Of a stretch of 64,000 bases of DNA, positions 1-8,497 are shown piece by piece. The stretch lies in contig NZ_JAMXHT010000005.1 in the NCBI RefSeq assembly GCF_023955655.1, forward strand, positions 311,462-375,461. The letters are read 5' to 3'. The notes beneath the pieces are model-generated. The model made no database searches and had not been told where the DNA came from. It was given only the letters and a program-made list of their open reading frames with translations. The translations under genes and the position numbers were made by a program. This DNA is from Ralstonia soli (GTDB taxonomy: Bacteria; Pseudomonadota; Gammaproteobacteria; Burkholderiales; Burkholderiaceae). How positions within the stretch are numbered: position 1 is the first letter of the stretch; each line of letters opens with the position of its first letter.

Positions 1-715
1 TCGCAAGACCAAGTCCGACGAGATGGCCACGTACGCACCGCTGGTACGTCGCATTGCCAACCAGATGATGGTCAAGCTGCCGGCCAGCGTCGAACTGGAC
101 GACCTCATCCAGGCCGGCATGATGGGTTTGCTCGACGCGCTGTCGCGCTACGAGGAAACGCAGGGTGTGCAGTTCGAGTTCTACGCAGCGCAGCGTATTC
201 GCGGTGCGATCCTGGATGAACTGCGCGGCTCCGACTGGCTGCCGCGCGGCCTGCGCCGCAACGCGCGCACGATCGAGCAGGCGATCCAGAAGCTGCAGCA
301 GCAGAAGGGCCGCGCGCCCACCGAAACGGAAATTGCTGCGGCGCTGGGCATGTCGCTGGCCGATTACCAGAAGCAACTGGTCGACCTGCAAGGCAGCCAA
401 CTGCTGTACTACGAAGACTTCGACCGCGAAGACGCCGACGCCTTCATCGAAAACCGTGCCGCCGAGAACGACGCCACGCCGCTGGACCAACTGCTGGACC
501 ACGACCTGCGCGAATCGGTAGTCGCCGCCATCGAAGGCCTGCCCGAGCGCGAAAAGCTCATGATGAGCCTCTACTACGAGCAGGATTTGAACCTGCGCGA
601 AATCGGCGCCGTGATGGGCGTGTCGGAATCGCGCGTGTGCCAGATCCACAGCCAGGCGATTGCCCGCATCCGCGCACGGCTGCGTGACCGTGCATGGCTG
701 CCGACGCCGACCTGA
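1..715 (+). CDS. fliA: RNA polymerase sigma factor FliA (sigma-28), 5' end outside window
   Basis: This is the flagellar class-3 sigma factor, which directs RNA polymerase to late flagellar and chemotaxis promoters. The visible protein begins with the region 2 core (YAPLVRRIA, then VELDDLIQAGMMGLLDA), continues through region 3 (the PTETEIAAALGMS helix-turn-helix) and ends with region 4 (LPEREKLMMSLYYEQDLNLREIG and a recognition helix around SESRVCQIHSQA). An in-frame ATG sits at position 23, but the frame is open back to base 2 (RKTKSDE precedes it), and normal FliA proteins have a few more N-terminal residues, so the true start is probably upstream of the window. The product is otherwise full length and intact. 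A GC-rich hairpin follows the stop. Confidence 0.93.
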   Translation, partial: RKTKSDEMATYAPLVRRIANQMMVKLPASVELDDLIQAGMMGLLDALSRYEETQGVQFEFYAAQRIRGAILDELRGSDWLPRGLRRNARTIEQAIQKLQQQKGRAPTETEIAAALGMSLADYQKQLVDLQGSQLLYYEDFDREDADAFIENRAAENDATPLDQLLDHDLRESVVAAIEGLPEREKLMMSLYYEQDLNLREIGAVMGVSESRVCQIHSQAIARIRARLRDRAWLPTPT

Positions 716-744
716 TGTCGGCTTAGCCTCGACCTGCTAGAACG

Positions 745-1827
745 CTACTGCGCGGCCAGCGAGTCATCTCGTGGCCGCGCTTTGTCTTTGGGAAGTTCGG
801 TGACAAGGCGGGCGCTGGCGGCATCCCACACACGAGTCTCGCCATGGCGGAAGAGGAGGAAGCGCTCGGCCGGCACGTCAGCCGCCTTCAGTGCGTTGGC
901 CAGGTCGGTGATGGGCTGGTCGAGCGGCTCATCCGTCAGCTCGAACGTGCCCCAATGGATGCCCACGGCCTGCCGCGCGCTGATGTCGTGCATCACCTGC
1001 ACGGCCTCGGCTGGGTCGATGTGCTGCGCCTTCATGAACCAGCGCGGTTCATAGGCGCCCACGGCAATGGCTGCCACATCAAAGTGGCCGAAGCGCGCAC
1101 CGATGTCGCGCGTGTCCTGCGAATATCCCAGATCGCCTGAAAACCAGAAGCGCAGCCGCGGATGCAGCAGCGCCCAGCTGCCCCACAGCGTCTGGTTGCG
1201 GTCGTACAGGCCGCGTGCGGACCAGTGCTGCACGGCGCAGAAGTGGGCGGTAAAAGGGCCGAATTCCGCTTCGTCATCCCAGTCGAACGCACGCACGTTG
1301 GCGTTGTTACCGGTGAGGCGCGCGCCGCGTACGTTGCGGGCAAACCAGCGGTCGATGCCTAGCGGCACGAAAAACATCGGTGCGCCGCCCGGCTGTCGCA
1401 TCAGGGCGCGCACGCTGGCTTTGTCCAGATGGTCGTAGTGGTTGTGCGAAATCAGCACCAGGTCGATATGCGGCAACTGCTTGAGCGACAGGCCCGGCGG
1501 CTGGTGCCGCTGCGGCCCCGCAAACGGCAGCGGCGAGGCACGCTTGGAGAACACCGGATCGGTTAGCACGTTCAGCCCGTCGATTTGCAGCAGCAGCGTT
1601 TCGTGGCCGATCCAGGTCAACTGCGGCACATCGGGCGGCTGGTGTACGGCGGCCAGATTCGGCGCAACGCACGAGAGGTCTTGCGTGGGCGGTTTGGGCA
1701 GCTTCAGGCGCCGGCGCTCGCGCTGCCATTGCCAGAAGTCGCCGCCGGGGCGTGGGTGGGGATAGCGATTGCGGAAGCCATCCGGCGTGTGGTGGGGCTT
1801 GGACGGATCGTAGTGGGGATTTTTCAT
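745..1827 (-). CDS. NAPE-PLD-like metallo-beta-lactamase-fold hydrolase
   Basis: This is a zinc-dependent hydrolase of the metallo-beta-lactamase fold, in the branch that includes N-acylphosphatidylethanolamine phospholipase D and bacterial RomA-like proteins. The metal-binding motif LISHNHYDHLD, the preceding LTDPVFSKRASP, the later WFSGDLGYS, and the segment IAVGAYEPRWFMKAQHIDPAEA followed by GIHWGTF are all features I recognise from the NAPE-PLD family. The start is placed at the ATG of MKNPHYDP (1827); a longer open frame runs to 1944, but its first 39 residues look like non-coding translation. The length is 360 residues. No secretion signal is seen. The physiological substrate is unknown, a phospholipid-like ester being only a family-based guess. 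It is convergent with fliA and divergent from aroG. Confidence 0.85.
   Translation of the reverse strand: MKNPHYDPSKPHHTPDGFRNRYPHPRPGGDFWQWQRERRRLKLPKPPTQDLSCVAPNLAAVHQPPDVPQLTWIGHETLLLQIDGLNVLTDPVFSKRASPLPFAGPQRHQPPGLSLKQLPHIDLVLISHNHYDHLDKASVRALMRQPGGAPMFFVPLGIDRWFARNVRGARLTGNNANVRAFDWDDEAEFGPFTAHFCAVQHWSARGLYDRNQTLWGSWALLHPRLRFWFSGDLGYSQDTRDIGARFGHFDVAAIAVGAYEPRWFMKAQHIDPAEAVQVMHDISARQAVGIHWGTFELTDEPLDQPITDLANALKAADVPAERFLLFRHGETRVWDAASARLVTELPKDKARPRDDSLAAQ
750..787 (+). terminator. Hairpin after fliA, probable terminator
   Basis: A 9-bp perfect stem (GCGCGGCCA paired with TGGCCGCGC, 750-758 and 772-780) with a 13-base loop is followed by TTTGTCTTT. It lies between two convergent genes and overlaps the last codons of the minus-strand hydrolase. 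The T tract is interrupted, so termination strength is uncertain. Confidence 0.5.
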
Positions 1828-2040
1828 TTCACCATGGCGGTGGCATCCAGCGGAAAAAGGAGAGGCGCGGACGCTTCGGCTCGGTTGGGAAGCTGGCAGA
1901 GGGGCAGAATTCACCCAGATCAGGGCGGTGCGGCGGCTTCGCAAGGGTACTCCCCCGTGCCGGATTGCGCTTCATCACCCCATTGGCGGTCGACTTGTAG
2001 CACCATGCGGGTTGCCCATGCCTTTCGAACCTCGCTTTCC

Positions 2041-3159
2041 ATGATGCGTATAGACAACCCCCAGCATGACCAGGAAGTCGGCGTGGCCGACGCCACCCAA
2101 GACACGACCCGTATCGATGACGTACGCATCGGCGCGGTGCGCCCGCTGATCTCTCCGGCGCTGCTGCTGGATGAACTCCCGGTGTCGCCCGAGGTGCAGG
2201 CCCATGTCGAGGCGAGCCGCATCGCCATCACAAACGTCCTGAACGGGCGTGACGACCGCCTGATCGCTGTGGTCGGACCGTGCTCGATCCATGACCACGA
2301 TCAGGCGATGGAATACGCGCATCGGCTCAACGACGTCGCGCACCGGCTGCGCGATGACCTGCTGATCGTGATGCGCGTGTATTTCGAAAAGCCGCGCACG
2401 ACGGTCGGCTGGAAGGGCTATATCAATGACCCGCGCCTCGATGGCAGCTTCCGCATCAACGAAGGGCTGCGCCGCGCCCGCGAGCTGCTGCTGGAGGTCA
2501 ACGCGCTGGGGCTACCGGTCGCCACGGAGTTTCTCGATCTGCTCAGCCCGCAATACATTGCCGACCTGGTGGCCTGGGGCGCGATCGGCGCTCGCACGAC
2601 CGAGAGCCAGAGCCATCGCCAGCTTGCCTCGGGCCTGAGCTGCCCGATCGGCTTCAAGAACGGCACCGATGGCGGCGTGCAGATTGCGGCCGACGCAATT
2701 CTGGCGGCGCGTTCGTCGCATTCGTTCATGGGCATGACGAAGATGGGGATGGCCGCCATCTTCGAGACGCGCGGCAACAGCGATGCGCACGTCATCCTGC
2801 GCGGCGGCAAGAAGGGGCCGAACTACGATGCGGCGGCCATTGAAGAGACCGGTGCGATCCTGCGCAAGGCCGGGCTGCGCGAGCAGGTGATGGTCGATTG
2901 CTCGCACGCGAACTCGGGTAAATCGCACCTGAAGCAGATCGATGTGGCCCAGGACGTGGCGCAGCAGCTGTCTGCCGGCGAGCGCCGCATCACCGGTGTC
3001 ATGATCGAAAGCCACCTGGAAGAAGGGCGCCAGGATCTGAAGCCGGGCGTGCCTTTGCAGCGTGGGGTGTCGATTACCGACGCCTGTCTTGGCTGGGGCC
3101 AGACCGAGCCGGTGCTGGAGACGCTCGCTGCGGCGGTGCGAGCCCGGCGCGGCGGCTGA
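2041..3159 (+). CDS. aroG: 3-deoxy-7-phosphoheptulonate synthase (DAHP synthase, class I)
   Basis: It condenses phosphoenolpyruvate with erythrose 4-phosphate, the first step of aromatic amino acid synthesis. Recognisable class I motifs are VGPCSIHD, RVYFEKPRTTVGWKGYINDP, the GARTTESQ segment, GFKNGTDG, and VDCSHANSGK near the C-terminus. The start is uncertain: two adjacent ATGs at 2041/2044 give about 372 residues, while an upstream in-frame ATG at 2005 is possible; none has a strong ribosome binding site. Class I enzymes of this length are feedback-regulated by single aromatic amino acids, but which one cannot be read here. The gene is monocistronic, closed by a strong terminator. Confidence 0.93.
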   Translation: MMRIDNPQHDQEVGVADATQDTTRIDDVRIGAVRPLISPALLLDELPVSPEVQAHVEASRIAITNVLNGRDDRLIAVVGPCSIHDHDQAMEYAHRLNDVAHRLRDDLLIVMRVYFEKPRTTVGWKGYINDPRLDGSFRINEGLRRARELLLEVNALGLPVATEFLDLLSPQYIADLVAWGAIGARTTESQSHRQLASGLSCPIGFKNGTDGGVQIAADAILAARSSHSFMGMTKMGMAAIFETRGNSDAHVILRGGKKGPNYDAAAIEETGAILRKAGLREQVMVDCSHANSGKSHLKQIDVAQDVAQQLSAGERRITGVMIESHLEEGRQDLKPGVPLQRGVSITDACLGWGQTEPVLETLAAAVRARRGG

Positions 3160-3205
3160 ACCACCGCCTGCACCCGCCGGATCAAAAACCGGGGGAAGGG
3201 CATCG

Positions 3206-3234
3206 GGCAGCAGTGTAAACTGCTGCCTTTTTTT
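3206..3234 (+). terminator. Rho-independent terminator of aroG
   Basis: An 8-bp perfect stem (GGCAGCAG and CTGCTGCC) around a TGTAAA loop is followed by seven T residues. It ends 12 bases before the next start codon, so the motor-like operon downstream must have its own promoter at or after the hairpin, or be reached by readthrough. Confidence 0.9.
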
Positions 3235-3245
3235 GGCACTCGAGC

Positions 3246-3965
3246 ATGGCGCACGACCCGCCGCGCACGGCACTCAGCGGCCCTGTGCTGATCCGTTTAC
3301 TTGCTCGCCTGGCGGACGTCGATGTGCGCGAATCGCGGCAATTGCTCTCAGACCGGCTGAGCCAATGGCTGAACTGGACTGACGCCATCACATTGTCGTC
3401 GGCACTGAGCACCCATCCGCCGGCCTTTGTTTCGAGCGGACGGCCCGTGGTGGCGGATGCAGAGGCCATGTGCGCTCGCCAGCGCACCGCGTTGACCAAG
3501 GCCATCGCCTCCACCTGCGCACCCGAGACACGACCGGGCGGAAAGGCGCGCCAGCCGATCCAGAGCGCGCCTGCGCCGCTGACGGTCGACTATGCGGACT
3601 ACCGGCAGCGGTACGTGCTGATGCAGCAGACCATGGAACTGGAGATCGGCACATTGCGCGATCGCCTGCGGCGGCTGTTGGCGGCGGCAACGCCCGACTT
3701 GGCGCGGCTTGCAGTGCTGGATGCCAGCATGGAGCAGGCGCTGGCCCCACGCGAGCGTGCGCTGCTGAGCACGATTCCGGCATGGCTTGGCAAACACTTC
3801 GAACGGCTGCGCGCTACCGAACCGCCTGCCGAGAGCCTATCTCCGGCCAAGTCGCGTGCGTGGCTGGAGGCGTTCCGCAAAGACATGCAGAGCGTGCTGC
3901 TGGCGGAATTGGATGTGCGTTTTCAACCGGTCGACGGGTTGCTTGCAGCCCTTCGGCCCAGTTAA
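3246..3965 (+). CDS. DUF3348 family protein, first gene of motor-like operon
   Basis: This 239-residue, soluble-looking protein matches the DUF3348 family, known to me from Burkholderiales next to DUF802 and OmpA genes. Residues 1-50 hold an LARLADVDVRESRQLLSDRLSQWL segment; the middle is rich in Ala, Arg and Pro; residues 110-235 look largely helical, with RQRYVLMQQTMELEIGTLRDRLRRLLAAATPDLARLAVLDASMEQALAPRERALLSTIP as the most structured part and a C-terminal LAELDVRFQPVDGLLAALRP. There is no signal peptide or membrane segment, so it should act in the cytoplasm. It starts just after the aroG terminator and is 15 bases from the DUF802 gene. A role as a cytoplasmic partner of the motor-like complex is inferred only from gene order. 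Confidence 0.8.
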   Translation: MAHDPPRTALSGPVLIRLLARLADVDVRESRQLLSDRLSQWLNWTDAITLSSALSTHPPAFVSSGRPVVADAEAMCARQRTALTKAIASTCAPETRPGGKARQPIQSAPAPLTVDYADYRQRYVLMQQTMELEIGTLRDRLRRLLAAATPDLARLAVLDASMEQALAPRERALLSTIPAWLGKHFERLRATEPPAESLSPAKSRAWLEAFRKDMQSVLLAELDVRFQPVDGLLAALRPS

Positions 3966-3980
3966 GCAGGACAGCGGGAC

Positions 3981-6083
3981 ATGATGTCCAGAAACCACCT
4001 GAATCTTTTCTTGTTTGCCGTTGGGCTGGCGGCCGTGGGCTGGATTGCCATCGGCTATCTCGTCGGCCTGAACCTGCTCGCGCTGGTCGTGACGATTGTC
4101 ATTGGGGCGGTCTACCTGGCGGGCGCGCAGGAGTTGCGCCGCTATCAGCAGGCCACGGGCGCCTTTGCAAACGCGGTTGCCAGTCTGTCCGAGGCGCCAG
4201 CGTCGCTTGGTACATGGCTTGAACACCTGCCGCCGAGCCTGCGCAATGCCGTGCGCCTGCGTGTGGAAGGTGAGCGCACCGCATTGCCTGCGCCTGCGCT
4301 GACGCCGTATCTGGTGGGCCTGCTCGTCTTGCTCGGCATGCTGGGCACGCTGCTCGGGATGGTGGTCACGCTCAATGGCACCGGCGCCGCGCTGGAGAGC
4401 GCAACCGACTTGCAGGCCATTCGCGCCTCGCTCGCCGCGCCGATCAAGGGGCTCGGGTTTTCGTTCGGTACCTCGATTGCCGGTGTGGCGACCTCCGCCA
4501 TGCTGGGGCTGCTCTCGGCACTGTGCCGGCGCGAGCGGCTGCAGGCGGTGCAGGCGCTCGACGCCAAGATCGCGACGACGCTGCGCGTTTTTTCGCACGC
4601 GCATCAACGTGAAGAGACCTTCAAGCTGCTGCAACGCCAGTCCGACACCATGCCGGCGCTGGTTGACCGGCTGCAGGCCATGATGGCTGCGCTGGAGCAA
4701 CAGGGCACGGCCAGCCACGAACGGCAGCTCGCCAACCAGCAGGCGTTTCTCGACAAGGCGGAACTCGCCTACAGCCAGCTCGCGTCTTCGGTGGGGCAGT
4801 CCTTGAGGGAGAGCGCCGCCGAGAGCGCCCGCGCGGCCAGTGCGGCGCTGCAGCCCGTTGCCGAGTCGACCATGGCGGGGCTTGCACGCGAATCGGCTGC
4901 CTTGCACGAGGCCGTCACGCAGGCGGTGCAGCGTCAGCTCGATGGCATGTCGACGCGCTTTGAAGCCGCAACCGAAACCGTGGCCGGCCATTGGAACCAT
5001 GCCCTGCAGGCGCAACAGCGCGCCAGCGAAACGTTGGTGGGCCACGTGGGTACTTCGCTGGAGCGTTTTGCCGCGACGTTCGAGCAACGCGCGGCCGGGT
5101 TGGTCGACAGCGTGTCCGCGCGGCTGGAGGCCACAGCCGGCGACCTGTCCGGCGCCTGGAGCGATGGGCTCGCACAGCAAGCACGTACCCATGCCGAACT
5201 GGCCAGCCAGAATCGACATGCACTGGAAGCGGCCACCGCCACGTTCGAGCAGCACGCCGCATCGCTGCTGCAATCGGTGGGGCAATCGCACACGGCCTTG
5301 CAGGCGGCACTGGAAGCGCGCGACCAGCAGCGCCTCGCAGCCTGGACGGATGCGCTCGGCGCCACCGCCGCTGCGCTGAGCCAGGCCTGGGAAGCGGCGG
5401 GCAACGACACCGCGCGTCGCCAGCAGGCCATTTGCGATGCGCTGGCGCAAACCGCGAACGATATCTCTGCGCAAACGCAGGCCCACGCCAATGGCACCAT
5501 CGCGGAGATCTCGCGCCTGGTGCAGACGGCATCGGAAGCGCCCAAGGCCGCGGCTGAAGTGGTGGCCGAACTGCGCCAGAAGCTGTCCGATAGCATGGTG
5601 CGCGATACGGCCATGTTGGAAGAGCGCACGCGCCTGCTCGGCACGCTGGAGACGCTGCTCGACGCCGTGAACCATGCGTCCACCGAGCAACGCACAGCGG
5701 TGGATGCGCTGGTCGCGACATCGGCCGGTTTGCTCGAACGGGTCGGCACCCGGTTCACGGATCATGTTGAGGCCGAAACCGGCAAGCTCAGCACCGTGGC
5801 CGCACAAGTCACCGGCAGCGCCATCGAGGTGGCCAGCCTGGGCGAGGCGTTCGGGGCGGCCGTTCAGCTGTTCGGCGCATCGAACGACAAGCTGGTGGCA
5901 CATCTGGAGCGCATTGAATCCGCGCTGGACAAATCCCTCACGCGCAGCGACGAGCAGCTTGCCTACTACGTGGCACAGGCACGCGAGGTGGTGGACCTGA
6001 GCATGCTGTCGCAGAAGCAGATTCTGGAAGATCTGCAACGCCTGGGCGGTCATCGGACCGTGACAGGAGTTGCCGCAGCATGA
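3981..6083 (+). CDS. DUF802 protein: MotA/ZorA-like inner-membrane subunit with long helical tail
   Basis: The 700-residue protein has two hydrophobic segments near the N-terminus (about residues 8-27 and 30-48), a cytoplasmic stretch, then two more (about 109-131, GLLVLLGMLGTLLGMVVTL, and 158-181, GLGFSFGTSIAGVATSAMLG). This spacing and the G-x-L-G-T-x-x-G and T-S-x-x-G signatures are those of MotA/TolQ/ExbB/ZorA stator proteins. Residues from about 200 to the end form a roughly 500-residue Ala/Glu/Gln/Thr-rich helical tail containing several DUF802-type repeats (for example around ESAAESARAASAAL, LEATAGDLSGAWSDGL). A MotA core with a very long intracellular tail is also the architecture of ZorA of the Zorya defence system. 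The downstream OmpA gene overlaps its stop by ATGA, implying coupled translation and a shared complex. The function is unproven. Confidence 0.82.
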   Translation: MMSRNHLNLFLFAVGLAAVGWIAIGYLVGLNLLALVVTIVIGAVYLAGAQELRRYQQATGAFANAVASLSEAPASLGTWLEHLPPSLRNAVRLRVEGERTALPAPALTPYLVGLLVLLGMLGTLLGMVVTLNGTGAALESATDLQAIRASLAAPIKGLGFSFGTSIAGVATSAMLGLLSALCRRERLQAVQALDAKIATTLRVFSHAHQREETFKLLQRQSDTMPALVDRLQAMMAALEQQGTASHERQLANQQAFLDKAELAYSQLASSVGQSLRESAAESARAASAALQPVAESTMAGLARESAALHEAVTQAVQRQLDGMSTRFEAATETVAGHWNHALQAQQRASETLVGHVGTSLERFAATFEQRAAGLVDSVSARLEATAGDLSGAWSDGLAQQARTHAELASQNRHALEAATATFEQHAASLLQSVGQSHTALQAALEARDQQRLAAWTDALGATAAALSQAWEAAGNDTARRQQAICDALAQTANDISAQTQAHANGTIAEISRLVQTASEAPKAAAEVVAELRQKLSDSMVRDTAMLEERTRLLGTLETLLDAVNHASTEQRTAVDALVATSAGLLERVGTRFTDHVEAETGKLSTVAAQVTGSAIEVASLGEAFGAAVQLFGASNDKLVAHLERIESALDKSLTRSDEQLAYYVAQAREVVDLSMLSQKQILEDLQRLGGHRTVTGVAAA

Positions 6084-6742
6084 GCGGCATGGGCGACGAG
6101 TTCGACGGTGGCGTAGAGGCGAGCGCGCCCGTCTGGGCTGCGTTTGGCGATCTGATGTCGGTGCTGCTGGGCGCCTTCGTGCTGATTCTCGTGGGCGTGA
6201 TCGGCGTGCAGCTGGAGCTGTCGTCCAAGCTGGCGAACGAGGTCAAGCAGCGCGAGGCCGAGGCGCAGCGCCGCAAGACGCTGGAGCAGGCGCTGGCCGG
6301 ACCGCTGGCGGCGGGGCGCGTGACGCTCGTCAATGGGCGGATCGGCATCAATGGCAGCGTGCTGTTCGCGCTCAATTCCGACCAGTTGCAGCCCGGGGGG
6401 CGCACGCTGCTGAAGAGCCTGGCGGGGCCGCTGTCTGCCTATCTCAAGTCGCGCGACGAGATCCTGATGGTGAGCGGCTTTGCCGACGACCAGCAGGTGA
6501 GGGCGGGCAACCGCCAGTTTGCCGACAACTGGGAACTATCGGCCAAGCGCGCGCTGACGGTGACACGCGCGCTGATCGATGAAGGCATTCCCGCTGCAAG
6601 CGTGTTTGCGGCGGCGTTCGGGTCGGAGCAGCCCGTGAGCTCCAATGCCGACGACGAGGGCCGTGCCAAGAACCGGCGTGTGGAGATTGCACCCGTGCCG
6701 AGATCGGCGGCATCGAATGGCGGACGCGGTGAGCAGCACTGA
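6080..6742 (+). CDS. MotB/ZorB-like OmpA-domain membrane protein
   Basis: This 220-residue protein has one N-terminal membrane segment (about residues 18-44) that contains an Asp at residue 24 (FGDLMSVLLGAF), in the position where MotB, ExbD and ZorB carry their proton-binding Asp. A short charged helix (residues 45-75) leads to an OmpA-like peptidoglycan-binding domain (about 85-205) with the typical NWELSAKRALTVTRAL and DDEGRAKNRRVEI motifs. The layout predicts a periplasmic domain anchored to the cell wall and driven by a MotA-like partner, which is the preceding overlapping gene. Its end overlaps the start of the DUF2894 gene by 26 bases. Most OmpA-type lipoproteins lack such a charged membrane helix, which argues for the stator reading. 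Confidence 0.85.
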   Translation: MSGMGDEFDGGVEASAPVWAAFGDLMSVLLGAFVLILVGVIGVQLELSSKLANEVKQREAEAQRRKTLEQALAGPLAAGRVTLVNGRIGINGSVLFALNSDQLQPGGRTLLKSLAGPLSAYLKSRDEILMVSGFADDQQVRAGNRQFADNWELSAKRALTVTRALIDEGIPAASVFAAAFGSEQPVSSNADDEGRAKNRRVEIAPVPRSAASNGGRGEQH

Positions 6743-7331
6743 CCCGAGCATCGCGGCCCAGCTCGACCGCCTGCGTGAGCAAGGCGTGGAGCGGCGCGAC
6801 CCTATTCGTTTCCACTTGATCGCGGCCCTGCATCGGCGCGCCGCCAGTCAGACCGGCGAGGCACGCCGTGTTGCGGACGAACGGCTGCGCGCATTGTTGG
6901 CGGCAGGCGCCGACAGTCTGGATCCGACAACTTCCACCGCCTCGTCCGAGGCGGAGCGTGGCGCACTGGCGGTGTTGCTTGCAGACATGGCCCGTCAACG
7001 CCGCGGCGTGGGCGGGGTGGGCGGCGTGTATCCGGATCTGGGCATCCTCGAAGACTTTCGCGAAACGTGGTCCAGGCTCAGCGCCGAGAAACAGGTACGG
7101 CAGTCGGTGGATCAGGTGCCGACCAACGCCGGCCCGTTGAATTCGCAAAGCCTGGTGCACCGGTCGCTCGCCTTGATGCGGCAGGTCTCGCCGGAATACC
7201 TGCGGCAGTTTCTGGGGTATGTCGACGCGCTGTCCTGGCTGGAGCAGATGGGCGGCGACAGCGCCATCACGCCCCAGGATGCGCCGCGCACCGGCGGCGG
7301 CAGGAAGAGCACGCGAAGCAAGTCACGCTGA
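6717..7331 (+). CDS. DUF2894 family protein, last gene of motor-like operon
   Basis: This 204-residue protein of the DUF2894 family begins at the ATG of MADAVSSTDP, inside the end of the OmpA gene, so it is translationally coupled. Residues 12-75 are helical and charged (AAQLDRLREQGVERRDPIRFHLIAALHRR...). A GVGGVGGVYPDLGILEDFRETWSRLSAEKQVRQSV motif follows, then LVHRSLALMRQVSPEYLRQFLGYVDALSWLEQM. The tail is Gly, Lys and Arg rich. There is no membrane segment or signal peptide. The function is unknown; its constant partnership with DUF3348, DUF802 and OmpA genes suggests a cytoplasmic accessory of the same complex. Confidence 0.8.
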   Translation: MADAVSSTDPSIAAQLDRLREQGVERRDPIRFHLIAALHRRAASQTGEARRVADERLRALLAAGADSLDPTTSTASSEAERGALAVLLADMARQRRGVGGVGGVYPDLGILEDFRETWSRLSAEKQVRQSVDQVPTNAGPLNSQSLVHRSLALMRQVSPEYLRQFLGYVDALSWLEQMGGDSAITPQDAPRTGGGRKSTRSKSR

Positions 7332-7538
7332 TGCGGCGATGGCCATCCCGAGCCTGCTGGAATATCAACTTGTGTTGGTTTCTGAACTTCGGACAGACCG
7401 CTGCCTAGGCTGAAACGGCCTCGCCGAGGCCTGCTGTACTGCGGCAGATCCACCTCCTCACATCGTCCTCATAGCGCCACCATGCATTCACACCATCCAT
7501 TGGCCTGCCAAATCGATGTCACGGACGCCCGCGATGCG

Positions 7539-7578
7539 AAAAAAAAGGGGCCGGTAGCCATCGTCATTTAACCGGCCC
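7539..7578 (-). terminator. Orphan terminator-like hairpin on the minus strand
   Basis: An 8-bp perfect stem (GGGCCGGT at 7548-7555 and ACCGGCCC at 7571-7578) has a run of eight A residues on its left side, so on the minus strand it reads stem-loop followed by eight T residues. No minus-strand gene is seen immediately to its right, since both neighbours are plus-strand genes. It may stop antisense transcription or be a relic. Confidence 0.5.
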
Positions 7579-7588
7579 GCAGGAATCG

Positions 7589-8350
7589 ATGCCGCAAGAC
7601 CAGACGGTCTTGCTGGCTGATGCCCGGATCGCGACATTTCCCCCACGCTCCACCTCCTCACCCTCCTCCATACGCCATCGCGCCTCGCCCCGCTTCCTGC
7701 TGGGGGAATCGGCGCGACAGATCAGCGGAAGCGCGGCCTGGCTCGCGCAACTGCCATCGGGCGCCGTTGTCGGTATCAACGACTACCGGCTTGCAGGCGA
7801 TACCGCCGGGCTGGCTGACCTGCATCTGCAACGCGGTTACCTGCACGGACGCTGGACGCACGGGCAGGTACGCATCGGCGTGCGCCCGGCAGCCGTGGGC
7901 GGCCATGCCGGGGATTTCCACTACGCGGTAGTCGAGCATTGGAATGTGCCTGTGCACCAGCAGACGGTGCGCGGCAGCGAAGGGGTATTCACCACGCCGA
8001 CCGTCATGGGCGGCGCCGGACTGTCGGCCACGGTGGTCGGCAAGCTCGACATGGTCTGGTGCAACGGCGTGCTTTGCATTGCGGGCAAGCTCGACCTCTG
8101 CGTGGGCGGGGCAGCGGCCAGTCTGCTGATTCGCCAGTGCCAGCCGACCCTTGGCGTGGCTTGCCAGGGCGGCAGCCTGTTTGGCGGCAGCACGTATCGG
8201 CTGATTCCGGCTGTTACCGAAAGCGGGATGTTGCGCTGCGTCATCCTGTACTGCGTGCGGTTCGATTCGGGCGCGCTTTATCAAGGAGTTGGGATGTTCG
8301 AAGCGCACACGCATTTCGGAACGCAAAATATGTACACAAAAAACGATTGA
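7589..8350 (+). CDS. Unknown 253-residue protein, Cys-containing
   Basis: I do not recognise this family. Coding is supported by strong G/C third positions, especially from residue 50 onward, and by an AGGAA ribosome binding site five bases before the ATG. The first 45 residues are low complexity (Ser, Pro, Arg). Residues 55-130 contain many Gly, His and aromatic residues (HLQRGYLHGRWTHGQVRIGVRP, HAGDFHYAVVEHWNVPVHQQ), and residues 150-230 hold a series of Cys (WCNGVLC, LCVGG, RQCQPTLGVACQGG, LRCVILYC), suggesting disulfides or metal binding. No clear signal peptide is seen. It stands alone, followed 147 bases later by the permease gene. Confidence 0.55.
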   Translation: MPQDQTVLLADARIATFPPRSTSSPSSIRHRASPRFLLGESARQISGSAAWLAQLPSGAVVGINDYRLAGDTAGLADLHLQRGYLHGRWTHGQVRIGVRPAAVGGHAGDFHYAVVEHWNVPVHQQTVRGSEGVFTTPTVMGGAGLSATVVGKLDMVWCNGVLCIAGKLDLCVGGAAASLLIRQCQPTLGVACQGGSLFGGSTYRLIPAVTESGMLRCVILYCVRFDSGALYQGVGMFEAHTHFGTQNMYTKND

Positions 8351-8497
8351 AATTGTTGACAGGAAAATGATGCGCCGCCAAGATTCCGGCAAATACGCGG
8401 CATCATGCCGCGCGAATGCCGGCAGACGGGATTCCATCCCTTTTTGCCCCAAGCACGCTCCCTGCACCGACACGGGAGCGGCCTCAGGAGACAGACA

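Noticed and set aside
3837-6053. Long open frame (738 residues) antisense to the DUF802 gene
   Set aside because: It is a shadow of a GC-rich gene: Gln/Arg/His/Gly-rich, low-complexity translation without domains, while the plus strand encodes a coherent membrane protein.
3246-7331. Complete Zorya anti-phage system
   Set aside because: The ZorA- and ZorB-like parts are present in form only; I see no ZorC, ZorD helicase or ZorE nuclease, no defence or mobile genes nearby, and the four-gene set appears to be a standard Burkholderiales locus. Kept as a motor-like operon, not as Zorya.
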